From the NCBI GenBank assembly GCA_030068075.1, contig CM057827.1, positions 68,400,500-68,464,499 of the forward strand: 64,000 bases of DNA, read 5' to 3'. This document shows positions 23,607 through 33,649 of the stretch, in pieces. The notes beneath the pieces are model-generated. The model saw nothing but the letters and a program-made list of their open reading frames with translations. It searched no databases and was not told the origin of the DNA. A program made the translations under genes and the position numbers. Numbering within the stretch: position 1 is the first letter of the stretch; the number at the start of each line of letters is the position of its first letter. Source of the DNA: Paguma larvata. Taxonomy: Eukaryota; Chordata; Mammalia; Carnivora; Viverridae.

Positions 23607-25448
23607 AGAAAGGGTCTGGACCTGGAATGGAACCCAAGCCTTAGTCTCTCCCACTCCACCATGTGACCTTCCAGAGTACTCTCAGGAAAGACTTGGTGAA
23701 ATTCACTCAGATGGTTGTGACTAAGGGCAGGAACTCTGTCCTCACCCAAAACTTTATTCTCACTATCATGGTTTTGCAGTACTAGACTTCCTTGGTCTGT
23801 AGCTGCTAATGTTCTACTTTTATTCCACTTTTTAGAGTTCTTGCTTTCTTGTAACAAATAGATAGGACTTTTAAATAATATACATGTTAAAATTCTCATT
23901 CTCTCAGTTTGAAATTCCATCCAGTTTATACCATGTTCAGAATTTTCTTTTTTATTTCCAAGGAGGTTTACCTTCCTTGTAAAATTCCTTCCTTTATATC
24001 TGTACATCTTGATTTGACCATTATTCGTGTAATTTAGTATAGAGCTGGGTATGGGTATCTCTCTAATCTCCATGGTGGTGGGAGGAGGTATAGAGTCTTC
24101 TGGGTTTGGGGCAGGGAGAAAGCAACTTCCAGGTTAATACTAATCTTCAAAAAGAAGCCCTCTGCACAAAGTCTTACTTGTTCTGATACTTCCAATGATA
24201 TACTGTGGTGTTATGAAATACAAGTCGTTCTATCTGATATTCTCACCTAGAGCCATGAAATTTGACTATTTAACCATTTTATGTCCCCTGTGTGAAGGCT
24301 CTACCTGTATTTAAATAATTTTATTCCTATAATTTTTAAACATTTAGATTGTGTCTCCAGTTAATGCCAAACAGTTACAATTTTCAAAACATACTGTGTG
24401 CCTTCTTAAGTGTTGCCCCGCTTCCGAGGACTTGCTTATCAGGAGAGAATGAGTCTATTACTAATTTCTAAGAATAGCATACAGTAAATCATGATCAAGT
24501 AGATAATGCAACTACTATTTCATTATTTAAATGAAATATATTCTAAGGAAAAAAGAGTGAAAAGCCAGACTAATGAATTCATGGAGACTTTATATAATCT
24601 ACAACTTGCAACACATATTTAATAATCTTAATTTTGTGTTTCTATTGGAATTTGTAATGATCCTGGGTGTTCACAATGGTAATTCCAAAATTTTCAATCA
24701 TCAAAGAAAAATGCTTTCTGATCTTTATGGTATTATGGAAAGAGGAACCATGTATTTGAGAAAGATTTTCAGTAATAAGAATTGGAATAGAAAGAGGTGT
24801 CTGTTTCATTACAGAATTAGATTAGTCAGAACATCCCATTCTTCAAGCATTTCCATTTATCAAGGTTTTACTATATTTTTAGATAGGAAATCTAATCAAG
24901 ACTATCTGAGAAGTCAGTGTATTGGAATGTCACTTACCAAAGATTTCAAATATACTTTTTAGAGCTTTTACACCATAACTTTTAGGGAAAGATCTCTGGT
25001 CAAAAGACCATTTGCCTGCAGAGTGTCACATAGTATCTTAAACAATTGTCACTAAAATCTCATTTCCCTGTCAGACAGAAATGACATTATTTTTATGATT
25101 GGGTGTATCTAGATACATATGAAGGCACAATAAAATGCTGAAATGTGTTGACATATTCAAGGCATGGTTTGAAAAATGAAGAGACCTTCCTGGAATCAAG
25201 ATAGCCTTGTTTACTGGATCCAACTGCTCTTTAGACACTTGAGCGATTTAGGCAGAGATGCAGTTTTAGGATCCTTTGTTTTAAATTGTGTCATCCATTA
25301 CCTAAATGCATTTTTACCCAGAAAGACCTGGCAGAGCCCAGGATTTATAACACCAACACTCCCAGAATCGGAAAGATGGTGATTTTGATCATGGTTTTTG
25401 AAAAGGTATTAACATGCTTACACATGTCTGTCCTTTCTGCATTCCCTG

Positions 25449-25479
25449 CCCCTCCCCCCCCACCCCCCCACCCCCCCTG
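25449..25479. repeat. C-rich mononucleotide tract
   Basis: Runs of C broken by single T or A residues over about 31 bp. The G-rich opposite strand has several G runs and could form a four-stranded structure. Confidence 0.9.
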
Positions 25480-26100
25480 CCAAATCCCCAAATATAATAT
25501 GAATATTTTATGATGATGTTTAGTAATGAGCACCCAATCCAACCTTAAAATGACTCCTCTTTTAATTAGCACATTAGTCACTCAGTAAAAATTGAGTTGG
25601 ATGAATTATTCAAATAGCATTCAGCAGAGGTTCAGGAGCAAATCTTAGAGACTGCGGAAAGAAGGAGCAAGTCTGCATAGTTGTTTTTCCACTCACAGAA
25701 GGTTAAAGAGGGATCCTGCAAAGCTAAGGGCCGGGAGTCATCGGGCCATTTGTTAATAGAGGAAGCCCCAGAATGAGTCTAAAGCTGCCATGGTCAGAGG
25801 GTCACCTTGAAGCACTGATAAACACTAAGCAAAGGAGGGGGAGCCATGTTGGGGGAAGTAACGTTTCTCTATTTTTTGCTTTCATAGCTTGAATTAAACC
25901 CCAAAGAATACTGCTGTGTACATTTTGGGATGAACTCTCACTAGGCATTCACCTAGTGCCTAAAATACTTTTGAACTGCAAAGAAACATTCATGTTGAAG
26001 TTTTGTTGCCTCAGGATAATTCTGTAATTTAGTGCAGAAGAAATGGTCCGATTAGCAGTTGGGACCAGCAGGGGGAAACTAACTGGAGTGAAGAGGTGAA

Positions 26101-26132
<32 letters not shown>
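26101..26132. repeat. (GA)n microsatellite
   Basis: About 16 AG units with one AAAG interruption; a purine-only tract. Confidence 0.9.
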
Positions 26133-27160
26133 TCAGAACTTTATTCTTCAAGCACAAAATCCTGCTCAGGGGAAGGAAAGGAAGTGGGGAAAAAGCAGGA
26201 GGAAGTAGAATCTAGTAAGTCAGTGGCAGTGATAATTGGAAATAAAAATGACTTTTAAAACACTGCAAGGCCAAAGTCCATAAAAACAAGCAGGGGAAAA
26301 TCCCCTCATGGATTTAGACTTTCTCATGAAATTGTTCAGAGGCACGGACAATAAACAAAGCAGGAATCCTGCAGGCTAGATCCCTCTTGCATAGATTTGG
26401 GTGAAGACAAGAAATAACAGAGTTGAGAGGAGAGTAGCCATGAAAGTCGGCCTGGCTCTCCAGGTAATTTATCTGCAAAAGACATTTGGTTGAACTATTT
26501 GTTTTTGGTTGCTATTCTCTTTCCATTTCATGTTGCTTTAGTCTGAGAAAAACATTTGAAGGTAGGAAGCCTGCTGCGTTGTACTTTTTTCATGCTGAGT
26601 GAGCCATTTCCCTGGGCTCAGTAGGAACTAGTTTGACTTTAGCCTGATGTACAACCTGAAGGAGAGAGGTTGGCTTCCAGTCCTTCCGTGGCCATTTGGA
26701 GGGCATGGGTTATTTTATGACATCTTTGTCTGGCCACAGAATATTTGAAATGAATTGGGGTTTAGGGGCCATTATCTAGTGGCCCAAATCTGCATCAGAC
26801 ACCTAGAAGTAACCCGGATTGACTTCCACCCTCAGAATGAATGGTCAGCCATTTATCTGCATGTTCACCTGAGCTGTCAGACCCACCTTTAATCCATAGG
26901 CTTCACCCAGAAATGATCGTCATTTGACCCAAGCATATTCTGTTTGCCATTTATCATTTTTCTGTAATTGACTCCAGAATAGGATTGAATCAAAGAAATC
27001 TGTTCCTACCTACCAAATATCATTGGAAGGCTGTAAAACGCTATACAGACCAGAGGTTTCTTTCTCCCACTGGGCCATCACAGGAGGTGAAATTCTTTTC
27101 CCAGCTCTAGCCTACAAGGGATATACAGAGACTAGTTCATTTCAGCTGAAATTACATTGC

Positions 27161-27365
27161 TTTTTTTTTTAATGTTTGTTTTATTTTGAGAGTGAGAGAG
27201 CATGAGGAGAGAGGAACAGAGAGGGAAGGAGACACAAAACTTGGAGCAGGCTTCAGGCTCTGAGCTCTCAGCACAGAGCCCCACTTGGGGCTCGAACCTG
27301 TGAACCGCAAGATCATGACCTGAGCCAAAGTCAACGCTTATCTGGCTGAGCCACTCACGCCCCCT
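27161..27365 (-). mobile_element. Feliform tRNA-derived SINE, left of a tandem pair
   Basis: T-rich tail, GA-rich centre, GAGCTCTCAGCACAGAGCCC block and TGAGCCACTCACGCCCCCT head, all reversed. It is followed within a few bases by a second minus-strand SINE. No clean target duplication is seen. Confidence 0.88.
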
Positions 27366-27371
27366 ACCCTT

Positions 27372-27603
27372 TGTTTTTAGAGAGAGAGAGAATGTACAAA
27401 GGAGCAGGGCTGAGAGGCAGGGGTGGGGGAAAAGGGAGAGAGAGAGAAAAAGAGAGAGAGAATCTTAAGCAGTCTCCGGGTTCGGCATACAGCCTGACAT
27501 GGGGATCCTATGACCCCGATGCAGGGCTGGATCCCAAGACCCTGTGATCATGACCTGAGCCAAAATCAAGAGTTAGGCACTCAGCCGACTGAGCACTCCT
27601 GCC
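27372..27603 (-). mobile_element. Older carnivore SINE, right of a tandem pair
   Basis: GA-rich centre, then a GGATCCTATGACCCCGATGC segment with an extra internal stretch, CCCTGTGATCATGACCTGAG, CCAAAATCAAGAGTTAGGCA and a GCCGACTGAGCACTCCTGCC head. The ATCAAGAG version of the head places it in the older subfamily. Confidence 0.85.
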
Positions 27604-27606
27604 TTT

Positions 27607-27700
27607 TAACTTATTTATTTGATGCATGCTAATGTGAGTAAATGTGTTTGTTGATATAGTTGTTATCCAACAAAATATTAAGCAGTCCTGGAAGAATGGG
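27607..27700 (+). repeat. Copy A of an unidentified diverged local repeat
   Basis: Resembles 28432-28525 with shared blocks: TTATTTGAT..TGCTAATG, TGTTTGTTG, GTTA.C.A.CAA.ATT.A, GCAG.CCTG and GAA.ATGGGA. Copy A has about seven extra bases after TGCTAATG. I do not recognise a family. Confidence 0.6.
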
Positions 27701-27769
27701 AGGCGAGATTCGGTACTTGACATTCTGGGTGTACTCTGCATGTAGTAAAACAAAAAGGTGTCTAAAATT

Positions 27770-28030
27770 AAAATTAAAGAGTAAGTTTTTCTCCCATTTT
27801 CCAGAGTTAACCACAATTAATATTTCTGGTAGCTACTATTTCATGTTCTATTTCTTGACCAACTTCAGACAGTTATAACCTCCTAGAAATATAAAGACTT
27901 GGGCATTATAACCCTACTTCTTATCTTTGATTTTTATTAACTATATTATTATTATTTCATTATGAACTTACATCGAATTTGTTTTCTGATCTACGAATAT
28001 AAATAATATCATGTTCTCTTTGTCTGCAGG
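27770..28030 (-). mobile_element. Possible old L1 3' UTR fragment
   Basis: TTTCCAGAGTTAACCACAAT, TAATATTTCTGGTAGCTACT and an ATAAATAATATCATGTTCTC block resemble the reverse complement of old L1 3' UTRs. Weak match. Confidence 0.35.
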
Positions 28031-28431
28031 TTAGGTGTAAAAGCTTAAATGAAATAATAGCAATATTTTCAGTTTGTGGTTATATAAATATTATTCACTC
28101 CAGATCTGTGTAGTATGACTGAATGGATGGAGAAGAAAATATAATTTTGTCATTAAATCTCCACTCCAATGGGAATGATTCATGGGCAAAGGTCCAGTGG
28201 ATTCCCTTCGAATTTCCCTTCTGTTTTCTTTATTTTATCCGGACCGTATTCGCTGGCCTTCTTTCTTTTGTACCACATCACCCTTTTTCTTATATTGCTC
28301 TTCAGCTGCTTTGGAATGCTGCCTGGAGAGGCTGTGTAATTTAAGAGTCCATGCATGTCAAAAAATGTCTTTATTTTGACTTCGCATTGGTTGTAGAGTT
28401 CATTTGAGCTAGAATTCTACTACGTTTTAGG

Positions 28432-28525
28432 TTGTTTATTTGATTCCTGCTAATGTGTTTGTTGCTACTCATGTTACCTAGCAAGATTTAGGCAGCCCTG
28501 AGAAAATGGGACGTGGGGTGGTAGA
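28432..28525 (+). repeat. Copy B of an unidentified diverged local repeat
   Basis: The partner of 27607-27700, about 825 bp downstream in the same orientation. The shared blocks fall in the same order with small gaps. Confidence 0.6.
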
Positions 28526-28597
28526 AATTTCATATGGGGGGCCGGGAGAGAGGAAAGATTAACCTGAAAGTGGTTAAAAAGCAAAGGTTCTAAAACA

Positions 28598-29072
28598 GGC
28601 ACTGGTGCTGGAAAGGGCCAGAGAGCACATATTTTAGGTTCAAGAGACCATACAGTCTGTCACAACTCTGTGATCGCAGTATAAAAGTAGCCATGAACAA
28701 CACATAAAGAAGGAAGGGAGGCCATCCTCCAGTTAAACTTTATTCATGTACACTGAAATTTGAGTTTCGTATAGTCTTTACAAGTCACGAAAGTAATTAA
28801 AAAAATTATTTTAAGGGGGGCCTGAATGGCTCAGTCAGTTAAGCATTCGACTCTTGATTTCAACTCTGGTCATGATCTCTGTGCGTTCGGGCACTGAGTT
28901 GGGCTCTGCACTGACAGCATGGAGCCTGCTTAGGATTCTCTCTCCTTCTCTCTCTGCCTCTCCCCTGCTCATGCTCTCTCTCTTTCAAAATAAATAAACT
29001 TAAAAAAAATTTTTTTGAGTTATAACGATTCTTAACTCACGGACTATACAAAAACAGGCAGCAAGCTGACCC
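28598..29072 (+). mobile_element. hAT-like DNA transposon, split by a SINE
   Basis: GAAAGGGCCAGAGAGCACAT, TATTTTAGGTTCAAGAGACC, a GTAGCCATGAACAACACATA block, TAAACTTTATTCATGTACAC and, after the SINE, CGGACTATACAAAAACAGGC follow a common mammalian non-autonomous hAT-like family. The subfamily name is not assigned. The same family occurs inverted at 33350-33645. The SINE at 28815-29010 cuts it. Confidence 0.7.
28815..29010 (+). mobile_element. Feliform tRNA-derived SINE
   Basis: GGCCTGAATGGCTCAGTCAG head, TCTGGTCATGATCTCTGTGC middle, CT-rich block, AATAAATAAAC tail. A possible imperfect target duplication is the AAAAAATTATTTTAAG-like sequence on both sides. Confidence 0.9.
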
Positions 29073-29079
29073 CCAGTCT

Positions 29080-29665
29080 AATTACAAAAAGAAAACTTGA
29101 AATCTAAATACCTAAAGAAGTTTCAATTAATTTTTCCTTAATACTTTGAAGACTTTGTTCTATTGTTTTCTAGCATCCCATATTGCTAATGAGGAGTCTA
29201 ACAGCGGTTTAATTCTCCTTCCTTCACAGGGAACCTACCCCCTCACTCTCTAAAGAGTTAGCATTTCCTCTGTATCTTTGAATTCTTAAAATGCACCAGG
29301 ATCTTTATAAATGTGGATCATTAAAGTGTCTTCTGCTGAAACTTAGTGGTTTTGTTCAACCGAAAGGTTGTTACTGATCTTTCTCTCTGGCAAGTTTTTC
29401 TGTGTATATGTGGCGTTATTGCTTTTTCCTCTCCCTTGCTTTTTCTTCTCCTTTTTTCTACAATTCCTAATAGAAGGATATTAGATTTCCTGTATCTATC
29501 ATTAATGAATCTCTATTCTTTCTGACTCATTCTCTTTTACATTTCATTCTGGGAAATTTCCTCAGTTTTACCTTCTCAGCAACTTCTTATTGAGATTCCC
29601 ATTTAATCATTTTGTCTTTTCGTTGGATTAAAAAATTGTCCTCGTATTTTTAATTTACAGGAATT
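29080..29665. other. Diverged sequence, perhaps an old repeat
   Basis: Phrases such as TCTAGCATCCCATATTGCTA and ATGCACCAGGATCTTTATAA are reminiscent of an old interspersed repeat, but I cannot place it. No exon is recognised. Confidence 0.3.
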
Positions 29666-29671
29666 TGTATT

Positions 29672-29810
29672 CGGGTGCCTGAGTGGTTCTGTTGGTTAAG
29701 CATCAGACTACTCTTGCTTTCGGCTCAGATCATAATCTCACAGTTGGTGAGTCTGAGCCCTGTGTTGGGCACTGCGCTGACAGCACAGAGCATGTTTGGG
29801 ATACTCTGTC

Positions 29811-29849
<39 letters not shown>

Positions 29850-29875
29850 AATAAATACATAAACTTAAAAAAATT
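29672..29875 (+). mobile_element. Feliform tRNA-derived SINE
   Basis: GGGTGCCTGAGTGGTTCTGT head, CGGCTCAGATCATAATCTCA middle, GCTGACAGCACAGAGCATG block, an expanded pure CT run (29813-29846) and an AATAAATACATAAAC tail. Confidence 0.92.
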
Positions 29876-31520
29876 ATGATTCACCTACAGTGAATTATTG
29901 TTGCTTATTTTGTGGCTTTGAGTTTTTGGAGCGTTTTCAGGGCCCTGGCACAACCCACTCATATCTCAATAGTCTTCCCCAAAGGTTTCTTTCTGCTTTT
30001 TCTTCTTCACCCCAATTCTCTATACTGTCCTTCTTTCAGGAAGTTCTCAAAATTGTGCTTCAGTTATGTTTTTTTTTTTTTATTCATTCTTTTTGCTCCT
30101 TCCGTCACCTATGCCTTCCCAAAACTGTTGCAGTTTCTTTCTATTTGCAAATATTGTTCCTGTCCTTTTCTTCCTAAAGAGGAGAGAAATAGAGGTAAAT
30201 CCTCAGTCTGGTTTCTTGAGCAGATAGATAAGGAAGAGATCAGTGGAAAAGTTGATGGGAGTAGGAGAAAAAGAAAAAGAAACTGCTTGGATTCCTGTGG
30301 TGCCTCATTTGGAACAGAATGGAAGGAAGTGAAGACACCTAGGAAAGGGGTAGTCTCTTGACAATTTGGGGGAGAGGGCAGAATGGCAATGCCATTCCTA
30401 AATAAAGTCTTTAGATTTTCAACCACTGTTGATGTTAATTCAGAGCTTTACAAGTTAAGGTAATACCATTGATTTGTTATTAAGATATTGCAAACAAGTT
30501 TGAACCAACCAGTGAATTCAGTTATGTAGAAGAGGCCAAGCTAGTTTTATTTGATTTCCTGGAGCTCTACCTAATTGACCATGGAGAGGAACAAGACACC
30601 AACTATGACAAATTCCTCTAAAGTCTCCTCTTCTTTATGATGAAATAATTAATGTGCATTTAAATTCGTTACCCAATATCCCCAGTATCCATGCCAGTAA
30701 CTTCTCAACTAGGAGATAGCTCCACCCATTTTAATGTTTTCCTATCTTTAAAAAAGCAGAATCCTTATCCTCTCTGCTAATGTCATAGGTACCTCACAGT
30801 AAAACCAATTTTGGTGTCAGAATATTTGTGATAGTGGCTCATTATAGACATGTTTTAATCCTGTTCCCCAAATTTCTCCATGGCATTATTAATCACACTC
30901 GGGGTGCAGTTTCCTGGCCACTCTGTATCCCCTTTATGTTCTTCCTTTTGAATGGTCCACAATTTGCATAAATGAGGCCCAGAAGAGTACTGTGTCTGAG
31001 CTTTAGTGATGAACTGAGTGGAACTGGGGAGGAAGAGAAAAAGACCATTAAAAAAAAGCTACCTGACCTAAAACACAGAGCTATTCCCCAACAGAACGTA
31101 CAGACTGTGGATGTTCATTTTGTGTGCAAATAAAATCTAATCTCTCTCTCTCCCCCTCTCTCTCTCACTTCATAATGCAGAGCATCTGTAGCAGTTCGGT
31201 CTTTTCCTCTGAGCTCTGTGTTGCTGAATTGAATAGTAACGTACAAACCGATCTGTAGCCCAGGGAAGAAAAACGGAGAAATTAATTCCTCATCCCCTAC
31301 TCTTTATATCATATGCGTGACCCTTAATTATGTTCACAGGGTCCTGTTCAGAATGTGTAATGCAGGCCTAGGAGACAAGGGAGCTTCCAGACAAATCAGA
31401 CAAAAAAGATAACCTTGCAGAGCTTTTGTTTGTGCAATAATACCGTGCTGGGTTAGAAGTTTTACAAGGAAAAAAGTATGTGAGAAGAGCAGGGCTTTGT
31501 AAATCAATTTGAGCTTCGGA
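29876..31520. other. Unique-looking sequence, nothing identified
   Basis: No transposon recognised. A 149-codon frame at 29912-30361 (+) is opposed by a 105-codon frame on the minus strand; the region is T-rich then A-rich, which favours long frames by chance. A short CT run is at 31139-31164. Confidence 0.4.
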
Positions 31521-31565
31521 GTTTTCATTTGGGGTTCACCCATATAAATGAAAGCAGGGACATTA
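31521..31565 (+). repeat. Presumed source of a 44-bp segment also found at 32998
   Basis: Shares CATTTGGGGTTCACCC, then TATAAA, AAAGCAGGG and CATTA with 32998-33041, at roughly 85-90 percent identity. See the paired entry. Confidence 0.8.
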
Positions 31566-32029
31566 AACTTATTTCAACCTTTAATCAGTGCTGAGTTTAA
31601 AGAGTATGATATGGGTAATAGAAAAAACTGCATTATCTTCCCAAGCCAATCTCATCTCTCAGGATGAGGTCATACCTAAACCCAGAACCGTAATTGATGT
31701 TTAGGGCCAACATGTTTAATTTATATGTGCCTAACATTTTTTTTTTAATGTGTATGTATACCAAACTCTTTTAAATGGATTATATCAGGAAATATACACC
31801 GACCTATTATGCCAAATTTTACTCTTTGCATGCTTCAGATGTGCATATATTAACAACTTTAATACTGATAAAGGAAGGCAAAATGGTGAAGGCAGTGATT
31901 CACTGATCATTATTATCTTTGATATGATCTCACGTTTTTCTTGCGAATATAACTAAATAAGCTTATCTGTTACTCTCTGCCCATAGTATCTCAGCTGATA
32001 TCTGATTGGCATGTAACACAAACAGATTA
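31566..32029. other. Unique-looking sequence, nothing identified
   Basis: No transposon, RNA gene or exon recognised in this AT-rich interval. Confidence 0.4.
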
Positions 32030-32130
32030 AAATGTGTTACAAAGTCACTTTACCTTTCTGCACCTCACTTTTCTTATCTTCAAAATGAAGGAGTTGGGAT
32101 AGATTATCTCTAAATTCCCACCTGGCATTT
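32030..32130 (+). mobile_element. MIR-family fragment
   Basis: The CAAAGTCACTTTACCTTTCT block followed by CTTCAAAATGAAGGAGTTGG and GATAGATTATCTCTAAATTC is a MIR3/THER-like core and 3' part. Confidence 0.6.
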
Positions 32131-32574
32131 AAATTTTTGAGTGGTGCAACTTGGACTCCTCACTCTCAACCTACCAGTTGGTATAATTGACAGAAAACTT
32201 ACTTGGTCAGCTTTGAAATGGTAAGACTTGGGAAAATCAAAATTGATCTTTAAATTGGCAAGGTGGAGGGCCCACCCTCCTCTCCTCTTCCCCTCAATGA
32301 CTGGTTTTACACATAGTCAAAAATATGAATGTTTCAGTGTATGCATATTTGTTTTAGAACATAGTCTTTCCTTAATTCAGGAATCATGATATTTGCTTCT
32401 GATATGCTTGATTCTCCAGGTGTCTTCCCCATCTACCTGCTAAATCCTGCTGACATATGCAAGAATTCAGGCCCACCATTCTATAATTAGACACAAGATT
32501 TAAAAAGCAGTGGCCCCAGAGGGACAGTCATTAATTTAAGTTTAGGGTAGAATGTAAAATTTATAAAATTTTTT

Positions 32575-33347
32575 GAGGATTAGATTTCTCTCTTAGAATG
32601 TTATTGAGGTATACAGTTGACATAAAATACAACTTCAAGCACACAATGTAATGAGTTGGACACGTGTATGTACTTCTAACACCATCATCACAATCAACAT
32701 GGTGAACATTTCTATGGCTCCTGAAAGTTTTCTTGTGGTCCTTTGAAATCCAAGCCTCTCTCACATGCCCAACTATCCCCAGGAAACCACTGTTTTGCTT
32801 TCTCTCACTATAGATGTGCTTGTATTACATAGAGTTTAGCATAATTTAAATTACATAGAATTTAATATAACTTAATAGAAATGGAACCATGCTACATACA
32901 CTCTTCTTTACCTGGTTTCTTTCACTCAGCATAATTATTTTAAGATGTAACCTATGTTGTTGTGTGTCTTTATAGTTTATTCCTTTTTCGTGGCTGAGTT
33001 TCCATTTGGGGTTCACCCTATAAACAAAAGCAGGGGCATTAGGACATTAGGACAAAGCTGAGATTCCATTGCATGGATATACCACCATTGGCTTATACAT
33101 TCACCAACTGATGAAGATGGAAGTTGTTTCCAGTTTGGGGCTACTACAAATAACACTGCTTTGAATATTCATGCACAAGTGTTTATGAGGTTAGATGCTT
33201 CCTTTTTTTCTCAGATAAATACCCAGGAGTGAGTGGCAGGATCATAGAGTAGGTACATGTTTAACTTTGAAAGAAGCTGTCAAACTTTTTTTAAGTGGTT
33301 TTAGTTTTTAAAATTCCCACAAGCAGCGTGTCACTGTTCCGGTTGCT
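32575..33347 (-). mobile_element. L1 3' end, first part of a broken antisense L1
   Basis: Plus-strand blocks TTATTGAGGTATACAGTTGA, CACCATCATCACAATCAACA, CATTGCATGGATATACCACC, TTTCCAGTTTGGGGCTACTA and ATAAATACCCAGGAGTGAGT are the reverse complement of an L1M-type 3' UTR and ORF2 end. A foreign 60-70 bp piece sits inside at about 32999-33065. Confidence 0.88.
32998..33041 (+). repeat. 44-bp copy of 31521-31565 inserted in the L1
   Basis: In related L1s, GGCTGAGT runs straight into ATTCCATTG.ATGGATATACC. Here about 60-70 bp is inserted, beginning with the copied segment. It ends with a small tandem ATTAGGACATTAGGAC and a second AGCTGAG. The repeated GCTGAG at both edges may be a short target duplication or microhomology. 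Confidence 0.8.
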
Positions 33348-33349
33348 CT

Positions 33350-33645
33350 GTACCCCAGATCAACAAACTATGTCCCATTGGCCAGATCTGGACTGCCATC
33401 TATTTCTGGATGGCCCAGGAACTAGGAACGGTTTTTATATTTTTCAAGTGGTTGGAAAAAAATTCAGAAGAACGATAACATTTTGTAAAATGTAAGAATT
33501 ATAAGAAATTTGAATTCAGTGTCTATAAATAAAGTTTTATTAAAACACAGCCTTGTACATTCATGTATGTATCATGAATGGCTGCCTTTGTGTTATGTTG
33601 AATATCTGTGACTGAGACTACATTGCCCAATGTGGTGAAAATGCC
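33350..33645 (-). mobile_element. hAT-like DNA transposon
   Basis: AACAAACTATGTCCCATTGG, GGTTTTTATATTTTTCAAGT, GAATTCAGTGTCTATAAATA, AAGTTTTATTAAAACACAGC and GAATGGCTGCCTTTGTGTTA are the reverse complement of the family seen at 28598-29072. It lies between two parts of an antisense L1. Confidence 0.75.
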
Positions 33646-33649
33646 TCCT

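Larger units (their letters stand above)
23623..27160. other. 3.5-kb stretch without recognisable transposons
   Basis: Only simple repeats are seen: a C-rich tract at 25449-25479 and a GA repeat at 26101-26132. The 129-codon frame at 24573-24962 (+) is AT-rich in composition, with no domain I recognise, and is probably chance. Confidence 0.45.

Noticed and set aside
23540..24073. 177-codon minus-strand open frame, the longest in the window
   Set aside because: Its end runs into the SINE at 23385-23606 and its target-site duplication, its composition is AT-rich, and it has no recognisable domain or conserved motif.
29912..30361. 149-codon plus-strand open frame
   Set aside because: It begins in a T-rich and ends in an A-rich stretch. 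A 105-codon frame lies opposite; both fit composition-driven chance.
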